From Bradyrhizobium septentrionale (lineage in GTDB: Bacteria > Pseudomonadota > Alphaproteobacteria > Rhizobiales > Xanthobacteraceae), in NCBI RefSeq assembly GCF_011516645.4, contig NZ_CP088285.1, forward strand, positions 7,210,501-7,274,500: a DNA stretch of 64,000 bases, given 5' to 3'. Numbering within the stretch: position 1 is the stretch's first letter; the number at the start of each line of letters is the position of its first letter. Below the pieces are notes generated by a model. That model worked only from the letters and a program-made list of their open reading frames with translations. It did not search any database and was not told where the DNA came from. This document shows positions 21,443 to 30,471 of the stretch, piece after piece. The translations under genes were made by a program, and so were the position numbers.

Positions 21443-22132
21443 TCAGGCATCGCGCAACAGCTCCGCCGCCAGCGCCCGTGTGACGGGTCGGCCGAGCCGC
21501 AGTGCCTCGGTGTCCAGGAGCTCGACCGCCTGCCGGACGGCGGTATAGGAGCGCTCGATCCGGTTGCAGAGGTAGCTGACCAGCGGCTCATCCACGCTCA
21601 TCTGGCGATCGGCGCAGAATTTCACGATGAGGCCGCGGAACAGCTGGTCGTCGGGCGGCAGCAGCGTCACCGTCGGCACCGCGCGAAGCCGGGACCGCAG
21701 GTCGCGCAATTCGATCTCGAACGCCGACGGCGGAATGCGCGCCGTGATCAGCACGAAGGCATCGTCCTGGCGCGCGAGATTCATCAGATGGAACATCGCG
21801 CGCTCGTCGAAATCCGACGGCCTCAGGTCCTCGACCACCAGCGCGCCGGTCGCAAGCGCCGTCGGCACGGTTTCGGCGGTCAGCGCATGCGCCGCGGTCG
21901 CGCGGGCGCCCGCGCTCTCGGCCCAGATCGCGGCGAGGTGGCTTTTGCCGGAGCCGTCCGGGCCCACCAGCAGCATGATTCGGTTCGGCCAGTCGGGCCA
22001 GCCATCGATCAGCGCCAGCGCTGCTTCATTGGCGGGCCCCTCGAGGAAATCGTCGCGGGTCAGTTTCTCCTCGTGCGGCAGGGCCAAGGCCAATTGACGA
22101 GGTTGAACGCTACCGGCCACGCAAGTCTCCAA
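21443..22132 (-). CDS. hdaA: DnaA-related regulatory ATPase HdaA
   Basis: Hda-type protein that, with the beta clamp, promotes hydrolysis of DnaA-ATP after initiation. 229 residues with a near-N-terminal clamp-binding-like QLALALPHEE, Walker A GPDGSGKS (57-64), Walker B-like ALVVEDL, and a DnaA-like ITARIPPSAFEIELRDLRSRL segment. It lies between ppk and a CDP-alcohol phosphatidyltransferase gene, as in other alphaproteobacteria. Confidence 0.88.
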   Translation of the reverse strand: METCVAGSVQPRQLALALPHEEKLTRDDFLEGPANEAALALIDGWPDWPNRIMLLVGPDGSGKSHLAAIWAESAGARATAAHALTAETVPTALATGALVVEDLRPSDFDERAMFHLMNLARQDDAFVLITARIPPSAFEIELRDLRSRLRAVPTVTLLPPDDQLFRGLIVKFCADRQMSVDEPLVSYLCNRIERSYTAVRQAVELLDTEALRLGRPVTRALAAELLRDA

Positions 22133-22145
22133 ACTGCTTTATTTT

Positions 22146-22214
22146 AGCATGATCTCTGCGCAAACGCTTCGCGCTTGTCGCGGGAAAACCGGCTTCCACG
22201 TTTCGGGATCATGC
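22146..22214. repeat. Short palindromic repeat with GATCATGC ends
   Basis: The ends are inverted: AGCATGATC at 22146-22154 and GATCATGC at 22207-22214. Between them are a GCAAACGCTTCGCGC block and a GGGAAAACCGG block. This layout matches a palindromic repeat I recall as common between genes of Bradyrhizobium. It abuts the stop codon of the pgsA-like gene at 22215. Confidence 0.7.
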
Positions 22215-22757
22215 CTACCGAGCTTCGATCGTGCTCATGTGCCGCACCCACTCCACGAGATAGAGGGACACCGAACCCAAAGTAAAGATCGTGACGAGAC
22301 CCATCAGGATCAGGTCGTAAGGGTACGGCTGGAAGCCGAAGCCGAGCGAGGCCAGCACCAACGCCGCGAACGCGACCTGCGCCACCGTGTTGAGCTTCGA
22401 CACCATCAGCGGCTTCATCTCGACCGGCTTGTCGAACAACCATGACACAATCACGGCGGAGACGATCATGATGTCGCGCGACACCACCAGAATCACGATC
22501 CAGCGCGGCACCGCGCCCCAGATCCCGAGCGCGACATAGATCGACACCAGCAGTGCCTTGTCGGCGAGCGGGTCGAGCAGGGCGCCGAGCTCGCTCGTCA
22601 TGTTGAAGCGCTTGGCGAGGAAACCGTCGACTGCGTCCGAGACGCCGGCGATCACGAAGATCGCGAACGCGATCTCCATCTGGCTGGACACGATGGCCCA
22701 GACGATCACCGGCACCAGGATGATGCGGCCGAGGGTAATGATATTCGGAATGTTCAA
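22215..22757 (-). CDS. CDP-alcohol phosphatidyltransferase family protein (PgsA-like)
   Basis: 180-residue integral membrane enzyme beginning MNIPNIITLGRIILVP. The CDP-alcohol phosphotransferase motif is present as DAVDGFLAK, then GALLDPLADK: D-x2-D-G-x2-A and G-x3-D-x3-D are kept, but the usual Arg after Ala is Lys. It probably makes phosphatidylglycerophosphate from CDP-diacylglycerol; a related phosphatidyl alcohol cannot be excluded. It sits divergently from purM and upstream of hdaA. Confidence 0.85.
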   Translation of the reverse strand: MNIPNIITLGRIILVPVIVWAIVSSQMEIAFAIFVIAGVSDAVDGFLAKRFNMTSELGALLDPLADKALLVSIYVALGIWGAVPRWIVILVVSRDIMIVSAVIVSWLFDKPVEMKPLMVSKLNTVAQVAFAALVLASLGFGFQPYPYDLILMGLVTIFTLGSVSLYLVEWVRHMSTIEAR

Positions 22758-22917
22758 CTTGAGTCGCTTCCCGGCTAGAAGCCTGATTCTACTCGATATC
22801 CGGCTCTTTTGCGCACTGGCCGGATGTTATCTACATAGTATCGCAGCAGCATTGCCGCGAGCCATTGCGCGGGGGCGGAATTCCTCGTAACCAGCCCCTG
22901 ATCATCTGGAATTGGGC

Positions 22918-23991
22918 ATGACCGAGCGCAAAAACGGGCTCACTTACGCGGATTCGGGTGTCGATATCGACGCCGGCAATCGTCTGGTCGATCTGATCAA
23001 GCCGATGGTGCGGGCCACCGCGCGGCCGGGCGCGGACGCCGAGATCGGCGGCTTCGGCGGGCTGTTCGACCTCAAGGCCGCCGGCTTCAAGGACCCGGTC
23101 CTGGTGGCTGCGACCGACGGCGTCGGCACCAAGCTGAAGATCGCGATCGAGACCGGCATCCATAGCGGCATCGGAATCGACCTGGTCGCGATGTCGGTCA
23201 ACGACCTCGTCGTGCAGGGTGCGGAACCGCTGTTCTTCCTCGACTATTTCGCCTGTGGCAAGCTCCACCCGGAGGCCACCGCACAGATCGTCGCGGGGAT
23301 CGCCGAGGGCTGCCGCGAATCCGGCTGCGCGCTGATCGGCGGCGAGACCGCCGAGATGCCCGGCCTCTACAAGGACGGCGATTACGACCTCGGCGGCTTT
23401 GCGGTCGGCGCGGCCGAGCGCGGCACCCTGCTGCCGACGGCCGATATGGCCGCGGGCGACGCCGTGATCGGCCTTGCCTCCTCGGGCGTGCACTCCAACG
23501 GCTATTCGCTGGTGCGCAAGATCGTCGAGCAATCCGGCGTTGCCTATGAGGCGCCGGCGCCGTTCGCGCCGGTCATGACGCTCGGCGCAGCGCTGCTGAC
23601 GCCGACCAAGCTCTATGTGAAGTCCTGCCTGCGCGCGATCCGCGAGACCGGCGCGGTGAAGGGGCTCGCCCACATCACCGGCGGCGGCTTCACCGACAAC
23701 ATTCCGCGCGTGCTGCCGAAGCATCTCGGCGTCGGCATCGATCTGGCGCGGCTGCCGGTGCTGCCGGTGTTCAAATGGCTGGCCGTGCAGGGCGGCATCG
23801 CCGAGCTCGAGCTGCTGCGCACCTTCAACTGCGGCATCGGCATGATCGCGATCGTCAAGCCGGACGCGGTCGACGCGGTGACCGAGGCCTTCACCGCCGG
23901 CGGCGAGACCGTGACGCTGCTCGGCGAGGTGATCGAGGCCAAAGGCGAGCATCGCGTGGTCTATAACGGTCATCTCGATCTCTCGCGATGA
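22918..23991 (+). CDS. purM: Phosphoribosylformylglycinamidine cyclo-ligase (AIR synthetase)
   Basis: Fifth step of purine synthesis, closing the imidazole ring with ATP. 357 residues from the ATG at 22918; a TTG two codons upstream is a less likely start. Typical segments are [22 protein letters not shown] at the start (shown only in part by function), [36 protein letters not shown] and [17 protein letters not shown]. It overlaps purN by ATGA, so the two are translationally coupled. Confidence 0.97.
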   Translation: MTERKNGLTYADSGVDIDAGNRLVDLIKPMVRATARPGADAEIGGFGGLFDLKAAGFKDPVLVAATDGVGTKLKIAIETGIHSGIGIDLVAMSVNDLVVQGAEPLFFLDYFACGKLHPEATAQIVAGIAEGCRESGCALIGGETAEMPGLYKDGDYDLGGFAVGAAERGTLLPTADMAAGDAVIGLASSGVHSNGYSLVRKIVEQSGVAYEAPAPFAPVMTLGAALLTPTKLYVKSCLRAIRETGAVKGLAHITGGGFTDNIPRVLPKHLGVGIDLARLPVLPVFKWLAVQGGIAELELLRTFNCGIGMIAIVKPDAVDAVTEAFTAGGETVTLLGEVIEAKGEHRVVYNGHLDLSR

Positions 23992-24638
23992 AGCGCCGCG
24001 TCGCCATCCTGATCTCCGGCCGCGGCTCCAACATGGCCGCGCTGATCGAGGCTGCGAAAGCTGCGGATTTTCCGGCCGAGATCGTGGCCGTGATCTCCAA
24101 CCGCGCCGACGCTGGCGGGCTCGAGAAGGCGGCCGCGAGCGACATTCCGACCATCGTCATCGAGAGCAAGCCGTTCGGCAAGGATCGCGCCGGCTTCGAG
24201 GCGGTGCTGCAGAAAGCGCTCGACGACAGGCAGGTCGAGCTGATCTGCCTCGGCGGCTTCATGCGGCTGTTCACCGCCGAATTCGCCCGGCACTGGTACG
24301 GCCGGATGCTCAACATCCATCCGTCGTTGCTGCCGTGTTTCCCCGGCCTCGATCCGCACGGCCAGGCCCTGCGCGCAGGCGTCAAGCTGTCGGGAGCGAC
24401 GGTGCATCTCGTGATCCCGGAGACCGATGCCGGTCCGATCGTGATGCAGGGCGCGGTCACGGTAGCTGACGACGACACGCCCGAGACGCTCGCCGCACGC
24501 GTGATCGGTATAGAGCATCGCATCTATCCGGAGGCGCTGCGGCTCCTGGCGTCCGGCCGGCTCAAGCTCGAAGGCGAGCGCTGCACGACGCAGGGCAGCG
24601 CGGCGACCGACAGCACGCTGATCGCGCCGCAGAGCTAG
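23988..24638 (+). CDS. purN: Phosphoribosylglycinamide formyltransferase
   Basis: Transfers a formyl group from 10-formyltetrahydrofolate to GAR, an earlier step of the same purine pathway as PurM. 216 residues with an N-terminal [19 protein letters not shown] phosphate-binding loop, the catalytic [13 protein letters not shown] (Asn-x-His) and [10 protein letters not shown] (catalytic Asp). The start overlaps the purM stop by four bases. No clear terminator with a T-tract was found downstream. Confidence 0.97.
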   Translation: MKRRVAILISGRGSNMAALIEAAKAADFPAEIVAVISNRADAGGLEKAAASDIPTIVIESKPFGKDRAGFEAVLQKALDDRQVELICLGGFMRLFTAEFARHWYGRMLNIHPSLLPCFPGLDPHGQALRAGVKLSGATVHLVIPETDAGPIVMQGAVTVADDDTPETLAARVIGIEHRIYPEALRLLASGRLKLEGERCTTQGSAATDSTLIAPQS

Positions 24639-24718
24639 GGCACGCTCGCGCCGAGGGTAATCCCCCGGGGTGATGCGGCCGGGGGAGGCATCAGGATGAA
24701 ATCCGCCGACAGCGACGT

Positions 24719-24922
24719 TCAGTGAACCTTGAGGTTCTCTGCCGACGCCTTGCCGCGGTTCTCCACCAGCTCGTATTCGACGGTCTGGTTCTCGTTGAGT
24801 GTGCTTAGCCCGGCACGCTCGACCGCCGAGATGTGGACGAACACATCCTTGTCGCCGACGGCCGGCTTGATGAACCCGTATCCTTTGGTCGGGTTGAACC
24901 ATTTGACGGTACCCTTCGGCAT
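24719..24922 (-). CDS. cspA: Cold-shock domain protein
   Basis: A 67-residue single-domain nucleic-acid-binding protein of the CspA family. RNP1 is visible as KGYGFIKP and RNP2 as VFVHIS, after the family beginning MPKGTVKWFNPTKGYGF. Such proteins act as RNA chaperones. GGGAGAGAG lies just before the ATG on the minus strand. The probable leader (to about 24990) contains a small inverted repeat around ACGTTTTCCACGT, but no classic cold-box was recognised. It converges on purN. Confidence 0.95.
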   Translation of the reverse strand: MPKGTVKWFNPTKGYGFIKPAVGDKDVFVHISAVERAGLSTLNENQTVEYELVENRGKASAENLKVH

Positions 24923-25290
24923 CGTCTCTCTCCCAGTCTAGACATAAAAAAGACGCGGCCACGTTTTCCACGTGCCACGCCACAAGCGGGCTTTCCGATG
25001 TCTGTTCAATTCGGGGGTCTTCAGATCCAAAGTCTTCAAGTCCGAAGTTTCGCCTCTCGAAGCCTTGGATATCAACGTCGCGAAACGCACAGTCGAACGG
25101 CCGCAATCCGATTGTGAAGCGATTGCAACACGAAAATTGCGCCTTAGCAAGCCAGCTCGCCGCGGTAGTTTCGCGTGACGCAACCGGAGCCTGTGGTCGG
25201 CGGAGGCCGCCATGGCGCATTCGGCCACTGGCCGACAGTGCGGGGCGCTGCCGCTTCGCGCGCAGCAGAGGGCTCCGACCCGACGTGAGC
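24923..25290. other. Intergenic region upstream of the cold-shock gene
   Basis: About 370 bases. The first 70 bases are probably the cspA leader. A 96-codon frame on the minus strand (24938-25228) is Arg/Thr-rich and has no supported start, so I treat it as chance. Lower-GC sequence at about 25000-25140 stands out from its surroundings, but no gene was recognised in it. Confidence 0.35.
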
Positions 25291-25388
25291 TGAAGCCCCG
25301 TTCCGATGGAATCGGAACGGGGCTTCAGATCTTGTCTTGACGCGTTTTCTTCACGCGAACCGGTGCCCACTTCGCTTGAAAACGCTCT
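25291..25388 (+). repeat. Family A palindromic repeat, copy 1
   Basis: A 17-base-pair inverted repeat (25291-25307 with 25311-25327) around GTTCCGAT/ATCGGAAC is followed by a conserved block. That block contains TTGACGCGTTTTCTTCACGC, then GAACCGGTGCCCACTTCGC and GAAAACGCTCT. Copies 2-4 are at 42911, 59351 and 30190 (reverse). The element overlaps the rnd stop codon at 25387-25389. Confidence 0.85.
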
Positions 25389-26535
25389 AACCCCGATCCA
25401 CCCGCACCACGCGGCCCTTGTCGATCGCGAGCGCGAGCTGGCCGTGCTTGAGCTTGAGCGCGGCCTCGCCGAACAATTCGCGCCGCCAGCCGTGCAGGGC
25501 GCCGACCTCGGCCTGATCGTCGGCCGCGATCTGCTCGAGATCGTCGACGGTGGCGATCACCTTGCTGGCGACGCCGTGGCGTTCCGAGGTCATGCGCAGC
25601 AGCACCTTCAGCAGCTCGACGGTCGCCGCACCATTGGAGTTGTTGCGCGGCTTTTCCAGCTTGGGGAGCGACGCCTGGTCGCGGGCGAGCCCGCGCTGCA
25701 CGGCAGCAATGATGTCGGCGCCCCATTTCGAGCGCTCAAAGCCCTTCGGCAGCGAACGCAGATTGCCGAGCTTGTCGAGCGAGGTCGGCGCATGGGTGGC
25801 GATATCGCCGACCGCATCGTCCTTGAGCACGCGCGAGCGCGGCACGTCGCGGCTCTGCGCCTCCTGCTCGCGCCACGCCGCGACCTCGATCAGCACCGCG
25901 AGCTCGCGCGGCTTGCGGACGCGGGTCTTGAGCCGCTCCCAGGCGCGCTCGGGATGGAAGTCGTAGGTCTTCGGCGAGGTCAGGACCTCCATCTCCTCGC
26001 TGACCCAGTCGCTGCGGTCGCGCTTCCTGAGATCGGCGTCGAGCGCGGCGAACACTTCGCGCAGATGGGTGACGTCGGAGACCGCGTAATGCAGCTGCTC
26101 CTCGCTCAGCGGGCGGCGCGACCAGTCGGTGAAGCGATGGGTCTTGTCGGGACGGTGGCCGGTGACGCGGTCGACCAGCTGGTCATAGGCGATGCTGTCG
26201 CCATAGCCGAGCACCATGGCGGCGACCTGGGTGTCGAAGATCGGATGCGGGATGGTGCCGGAGAGATGCCAGACGATTTCGATGTCCTGCCGCGCGGCAT
26301 GAAATACCTTCAGCACGGCCTCGTTCGACATCAGATCGAAGAACGGCTTGAGGTCGATGCCGGGCGCCAGTGCGTCGACCACGACGGCTTCATCCGCGCT
26401 CGCCATCTGCACGACGCAGAGCAGCGGATAGTAGGTCGTCTCCCGCAGGAACTCGGTGTCGACGGTGATGACCTTGTGTTGAGCGAGCCGGTCGCAGGCG
26501 GCGGCGAGGTCGGGGGTCGTGCTAATCAGATCCAT
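25387..26535 (-). CDS. rnd: Ribonuclease D
   Basis: 3'-5' exoribonuclease of the DEDD family used in tRNA 3' maturation. From the ATG at 26535 ([17 protein letters not shown]) the product is 382 residues, the family length. The open frame continues upstream to 26871 but is low-quality sequence. The first metal motif is [14 protein letters not shown] (Asp-x-Glu), the second contains [11 protein letters not shown], and the third is [11 protein letters not shown] (Tyr-x3-Asp). A C-terminal HRDC-type region follows. Its stop codon lies inside the end of a palindromic repeat. Confidence 0.94.
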   Translation of the reverse strand: MDLISTTPDLAAACDRLAQHKVITVDTEFLRETTYYPLLCVVQMASADEAVVVDALAPGIDLKPFFDLMSNEAVLKVFHAARQDIEIVWHLSGTIPHPIFDTQVAAMVLGYGDSIAYDQLVDRVTGHRPDKTHRFTDWSRRPLSEEQLHYAVSDVTHLREVFAALDADLRKRDRSDWVSEEMEVLTSPKTYDFHPERAWERLKTRVRKPRELAVLIEVAAWREQEAQSRDVPRSRVLKDDAVGDIATHAPTSLDKLGNLRSLPKGFERSKWGADIIAAVQRGLARDQASLPKLEKPRNNSNGAATVELLKVLLRMTSERHGVASKVIATVDDLEQIAADDQAEVGALHGWRRELFGEAALKLKHGQLALAIDKGRVVRVDRG

Positions 26536-26700
26536 GAACAGTCCATGACGGCTTGACCCCACGCGTTCTGCCGAAAGGGCAGCTATGTCAAGGGTCTTGC
26601 TGGGATTTTGGCCCTGCACAGGGTGAGGGACAGGGCATTTCTGGATTGATTGGGCGTGATTCGGGGGCGTTTTCGGCCTGGTCGCGCCGCGGATTCGTCT
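26536..26700. other. Leader/promoter region of rnd
   Basis: First 165 bases of a 1.1 kb non-coding stretch. No gene or clear hairpin was seen; it presumably contains the rnd promoter. Open frames across it continue into repeat sequence and are not supported. Confidence 0.4.
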
Positions 26701-26840
26701 GTCGTCCTGGCCAAAGCCAGGACCCATAACGGCCGAATTTGATGAGGAATGGGATCGCTGCCCGGGCCTCTTTTGGCAATTGGCATTCGGGGTAATGGGT
26801 CCTGGCTCCCGTGCGCAATTGCGCACTAGGCCAGGACGAC
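26701..26840. repeat. Family F inverted-repeat element, copy 1
   Basis: Outer arms are GTCGTCCTGGCC at 26701 and GGCCAGGACGAC ending at 26840. Inner arms are CAGGACCCAT and ATGGGTCCTG. An inner GTGCGCAATTGCGCAC palindrome lies near the right arm. The same design, with CCGGG in place of CCTGG, recurs at 53194-53333. Confidence 0.8.
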
Positions 26841-26885
26841 GATGAGGATAGTTCTTGATTCCACCTGTCAAACAGCTTGTTCAGT

Positions 26886-26987
26886 GTCATCGCCCGGCTT
26901 GGCCGGGCGATCCAGTATTCCAGAGGCGGTTGTGCTTGAATCGAGAAGCCGCGGCGTACTGGATCGCCCGCTTTCGCGGGCGATGAC
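26886..26987. repeat. Inverted-repeat element with GTCATCGCCCG arms
   Basis: GTCATCGCCCG at 26886 is mirrored by CGGGCGATGAC ending at 26987, with inner GCGATCCAGTA and TACTGGATCGC arms. It can fold into one long stem across about 100 bases with small hairpins inside. It lies 46 bases from the family F element. Confidence 0.8.
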
Positions 26988-27025
26988 AGTCGAACTGAGG
27001 ATACAGCCTCGCGTTCTCGCGACAT

Positions 27026-27440
27026 GAATTGTTCGAGTTTTGCATCTCGTTTCACCCTCCTCTTGAACAGAGGGCGCAGGGAAAGCCGGGTGCCGATCGC
27101 ACCCATGGGCCCCGAGCAATGGGTAGAAAGCTCGGGGGTAGGACCACAGGTGTAACCGGAAACAACCCGGCTTTCCCTGCACGATGGTTGTGCGGCTTAC
27201 TTCGTGCTCTCCCCGGCGAGACTGGGCTTGCTTGTCACCGCCCTCGCATCACGCCTTCGCGTGTTGCGACGAGACACCTGCCGCTAGGGCGTCAGGACCA
27301 CACGACTTCACCGTCCGCTTCGCGTGCTCTCGTCAGCACCACGCTCGGCGTCCACCGCATCTCACACCGCGTTCGTGACGATCGCGAAGCGCCCCTCGAT
27401 CGGGTGAGACGAGCGAACCATATACTGAGTTGGGTGTGCC
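27026..27440. ncRNA. Candidate structured RNA or non-coding repeat
   Basis: No protein is supported here, but the sequence is highly foldable. Perfect 15-base arms (27076-27090 with 27166-27180) enclose nested hairpins: GTGC/GCAC at 27090-27102, CCCCGAG at 27110-27116 with CTCGGGG at 27131-27137, and CCCAT/ATGGG around 27102 and 27119. The right half (27180-27440) is GC-rich with conserved-looking blocks such as AGGACCACACGACTTC. From memory, similar blocks recur in related genomes; I cannot verify this here. Strand and function are unknown. Confidence 0.4.
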
Positions 27441-27517
27441 GATAAACAGAAATATTTTATCGTGAGGGGCTTGCGCCGTCGGGCAACTCAGTGGCAGGGC
27501 GCAAACTCTATCGTGTC

Positions 27518-27617
27518 GTCATTCTGGGGCGTGCGCAGCACGAACCCGGAATCCATTGAGCCGCAAAACAGGTGGTCGAATGGATTCCGGGTTCTCGCTT
27601 CGCGAGCCCCGGAATGA
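27518..27617. repeat. Inverted-repeat element with GTCATTC arms
   Basis: GTCATTCTGGGGC at 27518 is mirrored near 27604-27616 by GCCCCGGAATGAC. An inner pair, CCCGGAATCCATT and AATGGATTCCGGG, forms a second stem. It lies 34 bases past the stop codon of the acyltransferase gene and could act on its mRNA 3' end. Confidence 0.8.
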
Positions 27618-27650
27618 CGAAGGAGGTTGCGACTTGCGCCGTCGAGCAAA

Positions 27651-28805
27651 TCAGCGATTGGCGATCTGCTCTGCCTCGACCCGTCCGGAGATGCGGCCCG
27701 ATTTGATCCGCGGCTCGCCGGCGCGAAGGCGCGTCGGCCATCCGTGCCGCGAGGCCAGCAGTGTGAGCTTGTCCCTGACGAGACCATGCGCGGGAGCTTC
27801 GAGGAAGCGCCAGACGAACCACGCCAGCACGACGACGGCCGTGACAACGAGCGCGGTCGAAAGCGCATCCGGCGTTGGCGTCATCGCAAGCAGGATCACG
27901 TAACCGAGCTGCAGATGCAGCAGATAGAGCGGGTAGGTGATGCCGCCCACGGCGCTGACGAGGCTAGCCGGCAGCGGCACCGACTTGATGCGGGTGGCGG
28001 CGAAAACGATGCCGAGCGAGACGATGGAGATGGCCGTGACGACCATGGGATCGAAGCTGCCGTGGGTGTGGACGCCGAGCCGTTCCAGCTTGTGCACGGC
28101 CTGGAACGTCGCCGTTCCCATCGCCAGCGTCAGCAGGCTGTAGAGCCTGGTGTCGCGTCGTCCCCGATAGTGCTCATAAATCAGGAGCCCGACGGCGAAG
28201 AAGCCGCTATCGTCGGCCATGAAGAGTTTCTCGAACAGGGGAATGTCGAGGGTCAGTTCGTTGACGAAGGTGATGGCGATCCATGCCACGATGATCGTGT
28301 CGATCCGCCGCGGGAAGATGCCCCAGGCCAGGAACAGCGCGACCCAGACGTAGAACACGACCTCGATCACCAGCGACCAGTAGGCGTCATCCATGTAGGG
28401 CTGGCCGAACATCGGTGCCGCAATGAACAGGTTTGCCAGCCATTGCCCCCACGTTACGTGGAACCAGGCATGGCCCACCAGCAGCGTCGCGAGGAAGGTC
28501 AGCGTCATGCAGATGACGAAGGTCGGATAGATGCGGCTGAAGCGGGCGATCGCGAAGCCGACCGGCGTGCGGCCTTCGGCCGAATAGGCAATGACGAAGC
28601 CGCTGATCGCGAAGAACACGGGGACGCCGAGGAATCCATACTGCGCGACCGGCGCGAGATACGGCATCGCGACCTGCTGAACACCGTGCGATGCGGGACC
28701 CCAGAAGCCGTAATGATACAGGATCACGGCCCCGACCGCGGCGAGCCGCAGCAGGTCGAGTATCGGAACCCTGGTCGGGCCCGGTTGCTCTTGAACGTCC
28801 GGCAT
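27651..28805 (-). CDS. Acyltransferase family 3 membrane protein
   Basis: 384 residues with about ten membrane helices. The N-terminal ILDLLRLAAVGAVILYHYGFWG holds the RxxA-type start and catalytic-site histidine of acyltransferase family 3. FARFSRIYPTFVI-like sequence (IARFSRIYPTF) and a C-terminal TYPLYLLHLQLGYVI are further family marks. These proteins O-acylate exported sugars, lipids or peptides; the substrate is not indicated. It lies 89 bases after chrA on the same strand. The last 35 residues are hydrophilic and divergent. Confidence 0.85.
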   Translation of the reverse strand: MPDVQEQPGPTRVPILDLLRLAAVGAVILYHYGFWGPASHGVQQVAMPYLAPVAQYGFLGVPVFFAISGFVIAYSAEGRTPVGFAIARFSRIYPTFVICMTLTFLATLLVGHAWFHVTWGQWLANLFIAAPMFGQPYMDDAYWSLVIEVVFYVWVALFLAWGIFPRRIDTIIVAWIAITFVNELTLDIPLFEKLFMADDSGFFAVGLLIYEHYRGRRDTRLYSLLTLAMGTATFQAVHKLERLGVHTHGSFDPMVVTAISIVSLGIVFAATRIKSVPLPASLVSAVGGITYPLYLLHLQLGYVILLAMTPTPDALSTALVVTAVVVLAWFVWRFLEAPAHGLVRDKLTLLASRHGWPTRLRAGEPRIKSGRISGRVEAEQIANR

Positions 28806-28893
28806 GCGCCGCTCCGGGGAACAGGCCCGGCATTCTGGCGGCGAGGCATGAAGGCGTCCTTAATCCGGCCGGGGCTGAGGCCAGTCCGGCTGT

Positions 28894-30114
28894 TCACGAT
28901 TGCAGGAGCCCGGTGGCGATGCCGGCGGCCGCGCAGACGACGACCACCAGCAGCGGCGGGGCGCGCCATGCCGTGAGCAGCACGAAGCCCGCCAGTGCGA
29001 TGCCGAAATCGAGCGGACGGTGCACGCTGCTGGTCCAGACCGGATCGTAGAGTGCCGCACCGAGGACGCCGACCACGGCGGCGTTGACGCCGCGCATCAT
29101 CGCCTGCGCCGAGGGCTGCTTGCGGAAACTATCCCAGAACGGCAGCGCCGCGAGCAGGACGAGAATTCCCGGCATGAAGATGGCGATGAGGCCAACGATT
29201 GCACCCGGCACGCCGCCGATCACGGTGCCGAGATAGGCCGCGAAGGTGAACAGCGGGCCCGGCACCGCCTGCGCGGCGCCGTAGCCGGTGAGGAACGCAT
29301 CGTCGCCGATCCAGCCCGGCGTCACCACCGCTTCGCGCAAGAGCGGCAGCACGACGTGGCCGCCGCCGAACACCAGTGCGCCGGAGTGGTAGAAGGCCTC
29401 GAACAGGCTGAGGCCGGGCCATGCCCGGGCCAGCAGCGGCAGTCCGGCGAGCAGCGCGAGGAACAGGCTCAACGCGGCGACGCCAACGCGGCGCGACACC
29501 GGCATTGCGATATGGGTGACGCCGTCGGCCGGTTGTGCCCGGCAGAGCCAGAACCCGGCGACGGCGCCGAGAATGATGGCGCCGATCTGCGCGATCGACG
29601 AGGAACTGGCGAGGATGATGAGCGCCGCCACCGTCGCAATCGAGGCGCGCTCGCGGTCGGGACAGAGCGTGCGCGCCATGCCCCAGACGGCTTGCGCCAC
29701 GATCGCAACCGCGACGAGCTTGAGGCCGTGCACCAGGCCAGCGCCGGCCGGGCCGCTCAATCCGCCGGCGCCAAAGGCAAACAGCACGAGCACAATCGCT
29801 GACGGCAGCGTGAACCCGGTCCAGGCCGCCAGCGCGCCGAGATAGCCAGCGCGCATCAGGCCGAGCGAGAAGCCGACCTGGCTGCTCGCAGGGCCCGGCA
29901 GGAACTGGCAGAGCGCGACCAGGTCCGCATAGGCCTGCTCGTCAAGCCAGCGTCTGCGGGTGACGAACTCGTCGCGGAAATAACCGATATGGGCGATCGG
30001 GCCGCCGAAGCAGCTGACGCCGAGCTTGAGGAAGATCAGCAGCACCTCCAGCGGCGAATGCGCGGCGCGCGCCGTGGAGGGCGGGGTGCTGGATTGCTGC
30101 ATGTCGTTGTTCAA
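28894..30114 (-). CDS. chrA: Chromate transporter (CHR family), two-domain form
   Basis: 406-residue inner-membrane protein with two homologous halves. The first starts LEVLLIFLKLGVSCFGGPIAHIGYFRDEFV and continues LCQFLPGPASSQVGFSLG. The second has EAFYHSGALVFGGGHVVLPLL and GYGAAQAVPGPLFTFAAYLG. The paired FGGP and PGP motifs mark ChrA chromate/sulfate antiporters. No chrB or other resistance gene lies beside it, so its real substrate may differ. Confidence 0.9.
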   Translation of the reverse strand: MNNDMQQSSTPPSTARAAHSPLEVLLIFLKLGVSCFGGPIAHIGYFRDEFVTRRRWLDEQAYADLVALCQFLPGPASSQVGFSLGLMRAGYLGALAAWTGFTLPSAIVLVLFAFGAGGLSGPAGAGLVHGLKLVAVAIVAQAVWGMARTLCPDRERASIATVAALIILASSSSIAQIGAIILGAVAGFWLCRAQPADGVTHIAMPVSRRVGVAALSLFLALLAGLPLLARAWPGLSLFEAFYHSGALVFGGGHVVLPLLREAVVTPGWIGDDAFLTGYGAAQAVPGPLFTFAAYLGTVIGGVPGAIVGLIAIFMPGILVLLAALPFWDSFRKQPSAQAMMRGVNAAVVGVLGAALYDPVWTSSVHRPLDFGIALAGFVLLTAWRAPPLLVVVVCAAAGIATGLLQS

Positions 30115-30189
30115 GCGCCGTCAATTCCCGGACTTGCGTCGCACGTCAGTGGACTCATCAGTGCAGGATATCGCCTTTCGGTGATGGCT
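30115..30189. other. chrA upstream region
   Basis: The 75 bases between the chrA start and the family A repeat. It must carry the chrA start signals; I see no convincing promoter boxes. Confidence 0.3.
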
Positions 30190-30313
30190 GGAGCGTTTTC
30201 CAGCGAAGGCCTGTCCCGGACTTGATCCGGGATGGACGCCAGTTCAGGAAGCAGAACGCGTCAAGACGAGAATCCAGAGCCCCGTTCCGATTTGATCGGA
30301 ACGGAAAGGCTCT
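30190..30313 (-). repeat. Family A palindromic repeat, copy 4 (reverse, rearranged)
   Basis: The reverse complement of the family A core is present at both ends: GAGCGTTTTCCAGCGAAG at 30190 and GCAGAACGCGTCAAGACGAG near 30251. The GTTCCGAT/ATCGGAAC palindrome closes it at 30281-30313. About 40 bases in the middle are replaced by a different stem (TCCCGGACTTGATCCGGGA). It is a composite of two repeat types. Confidence 0.7.
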
Positions 30314-30471
30314 CAGGCAGCCTGGGCCTCAGCAACCAAATGAAACAAATATGGTCCAGGGCCGTGGTTTGTAAACCAGTTCACAAGCGCGCGGTGCAAT
30401 TGGCTGCAAGATCATGCTCTGCTGATCGAAGAGCCGCGTGGGTACGACATATTGAGGCAATGGGGGTCGCA
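30314..30471. other. Upstream region of the orphan gene
   Basis: 158 bases of lower G+C than the surroundings. A small palindrome, TGGTTTGTAAACCA, sits at 30365-30378, about 95 bases before the gene, and could be an operator. No promoter pair was convincing. Confidence 0.35.

Noticed and set aside
24938..25228. 96-codon minus-strand frame next to the cold-shock gene
   Set aside because: It ends in the probable cspA leader, has unusual composition and no supported start.
26588..27182. Open frames in the rnd upstream region
   Set aside because: They run across inverted repeats, lack ribosome sites and have repeat-derived residues.
26701..27617. CRISPR array
   Set aside because: Repeats are inverted and unequal, not direct repeats of constant length with spacers, and no cas gene is present.
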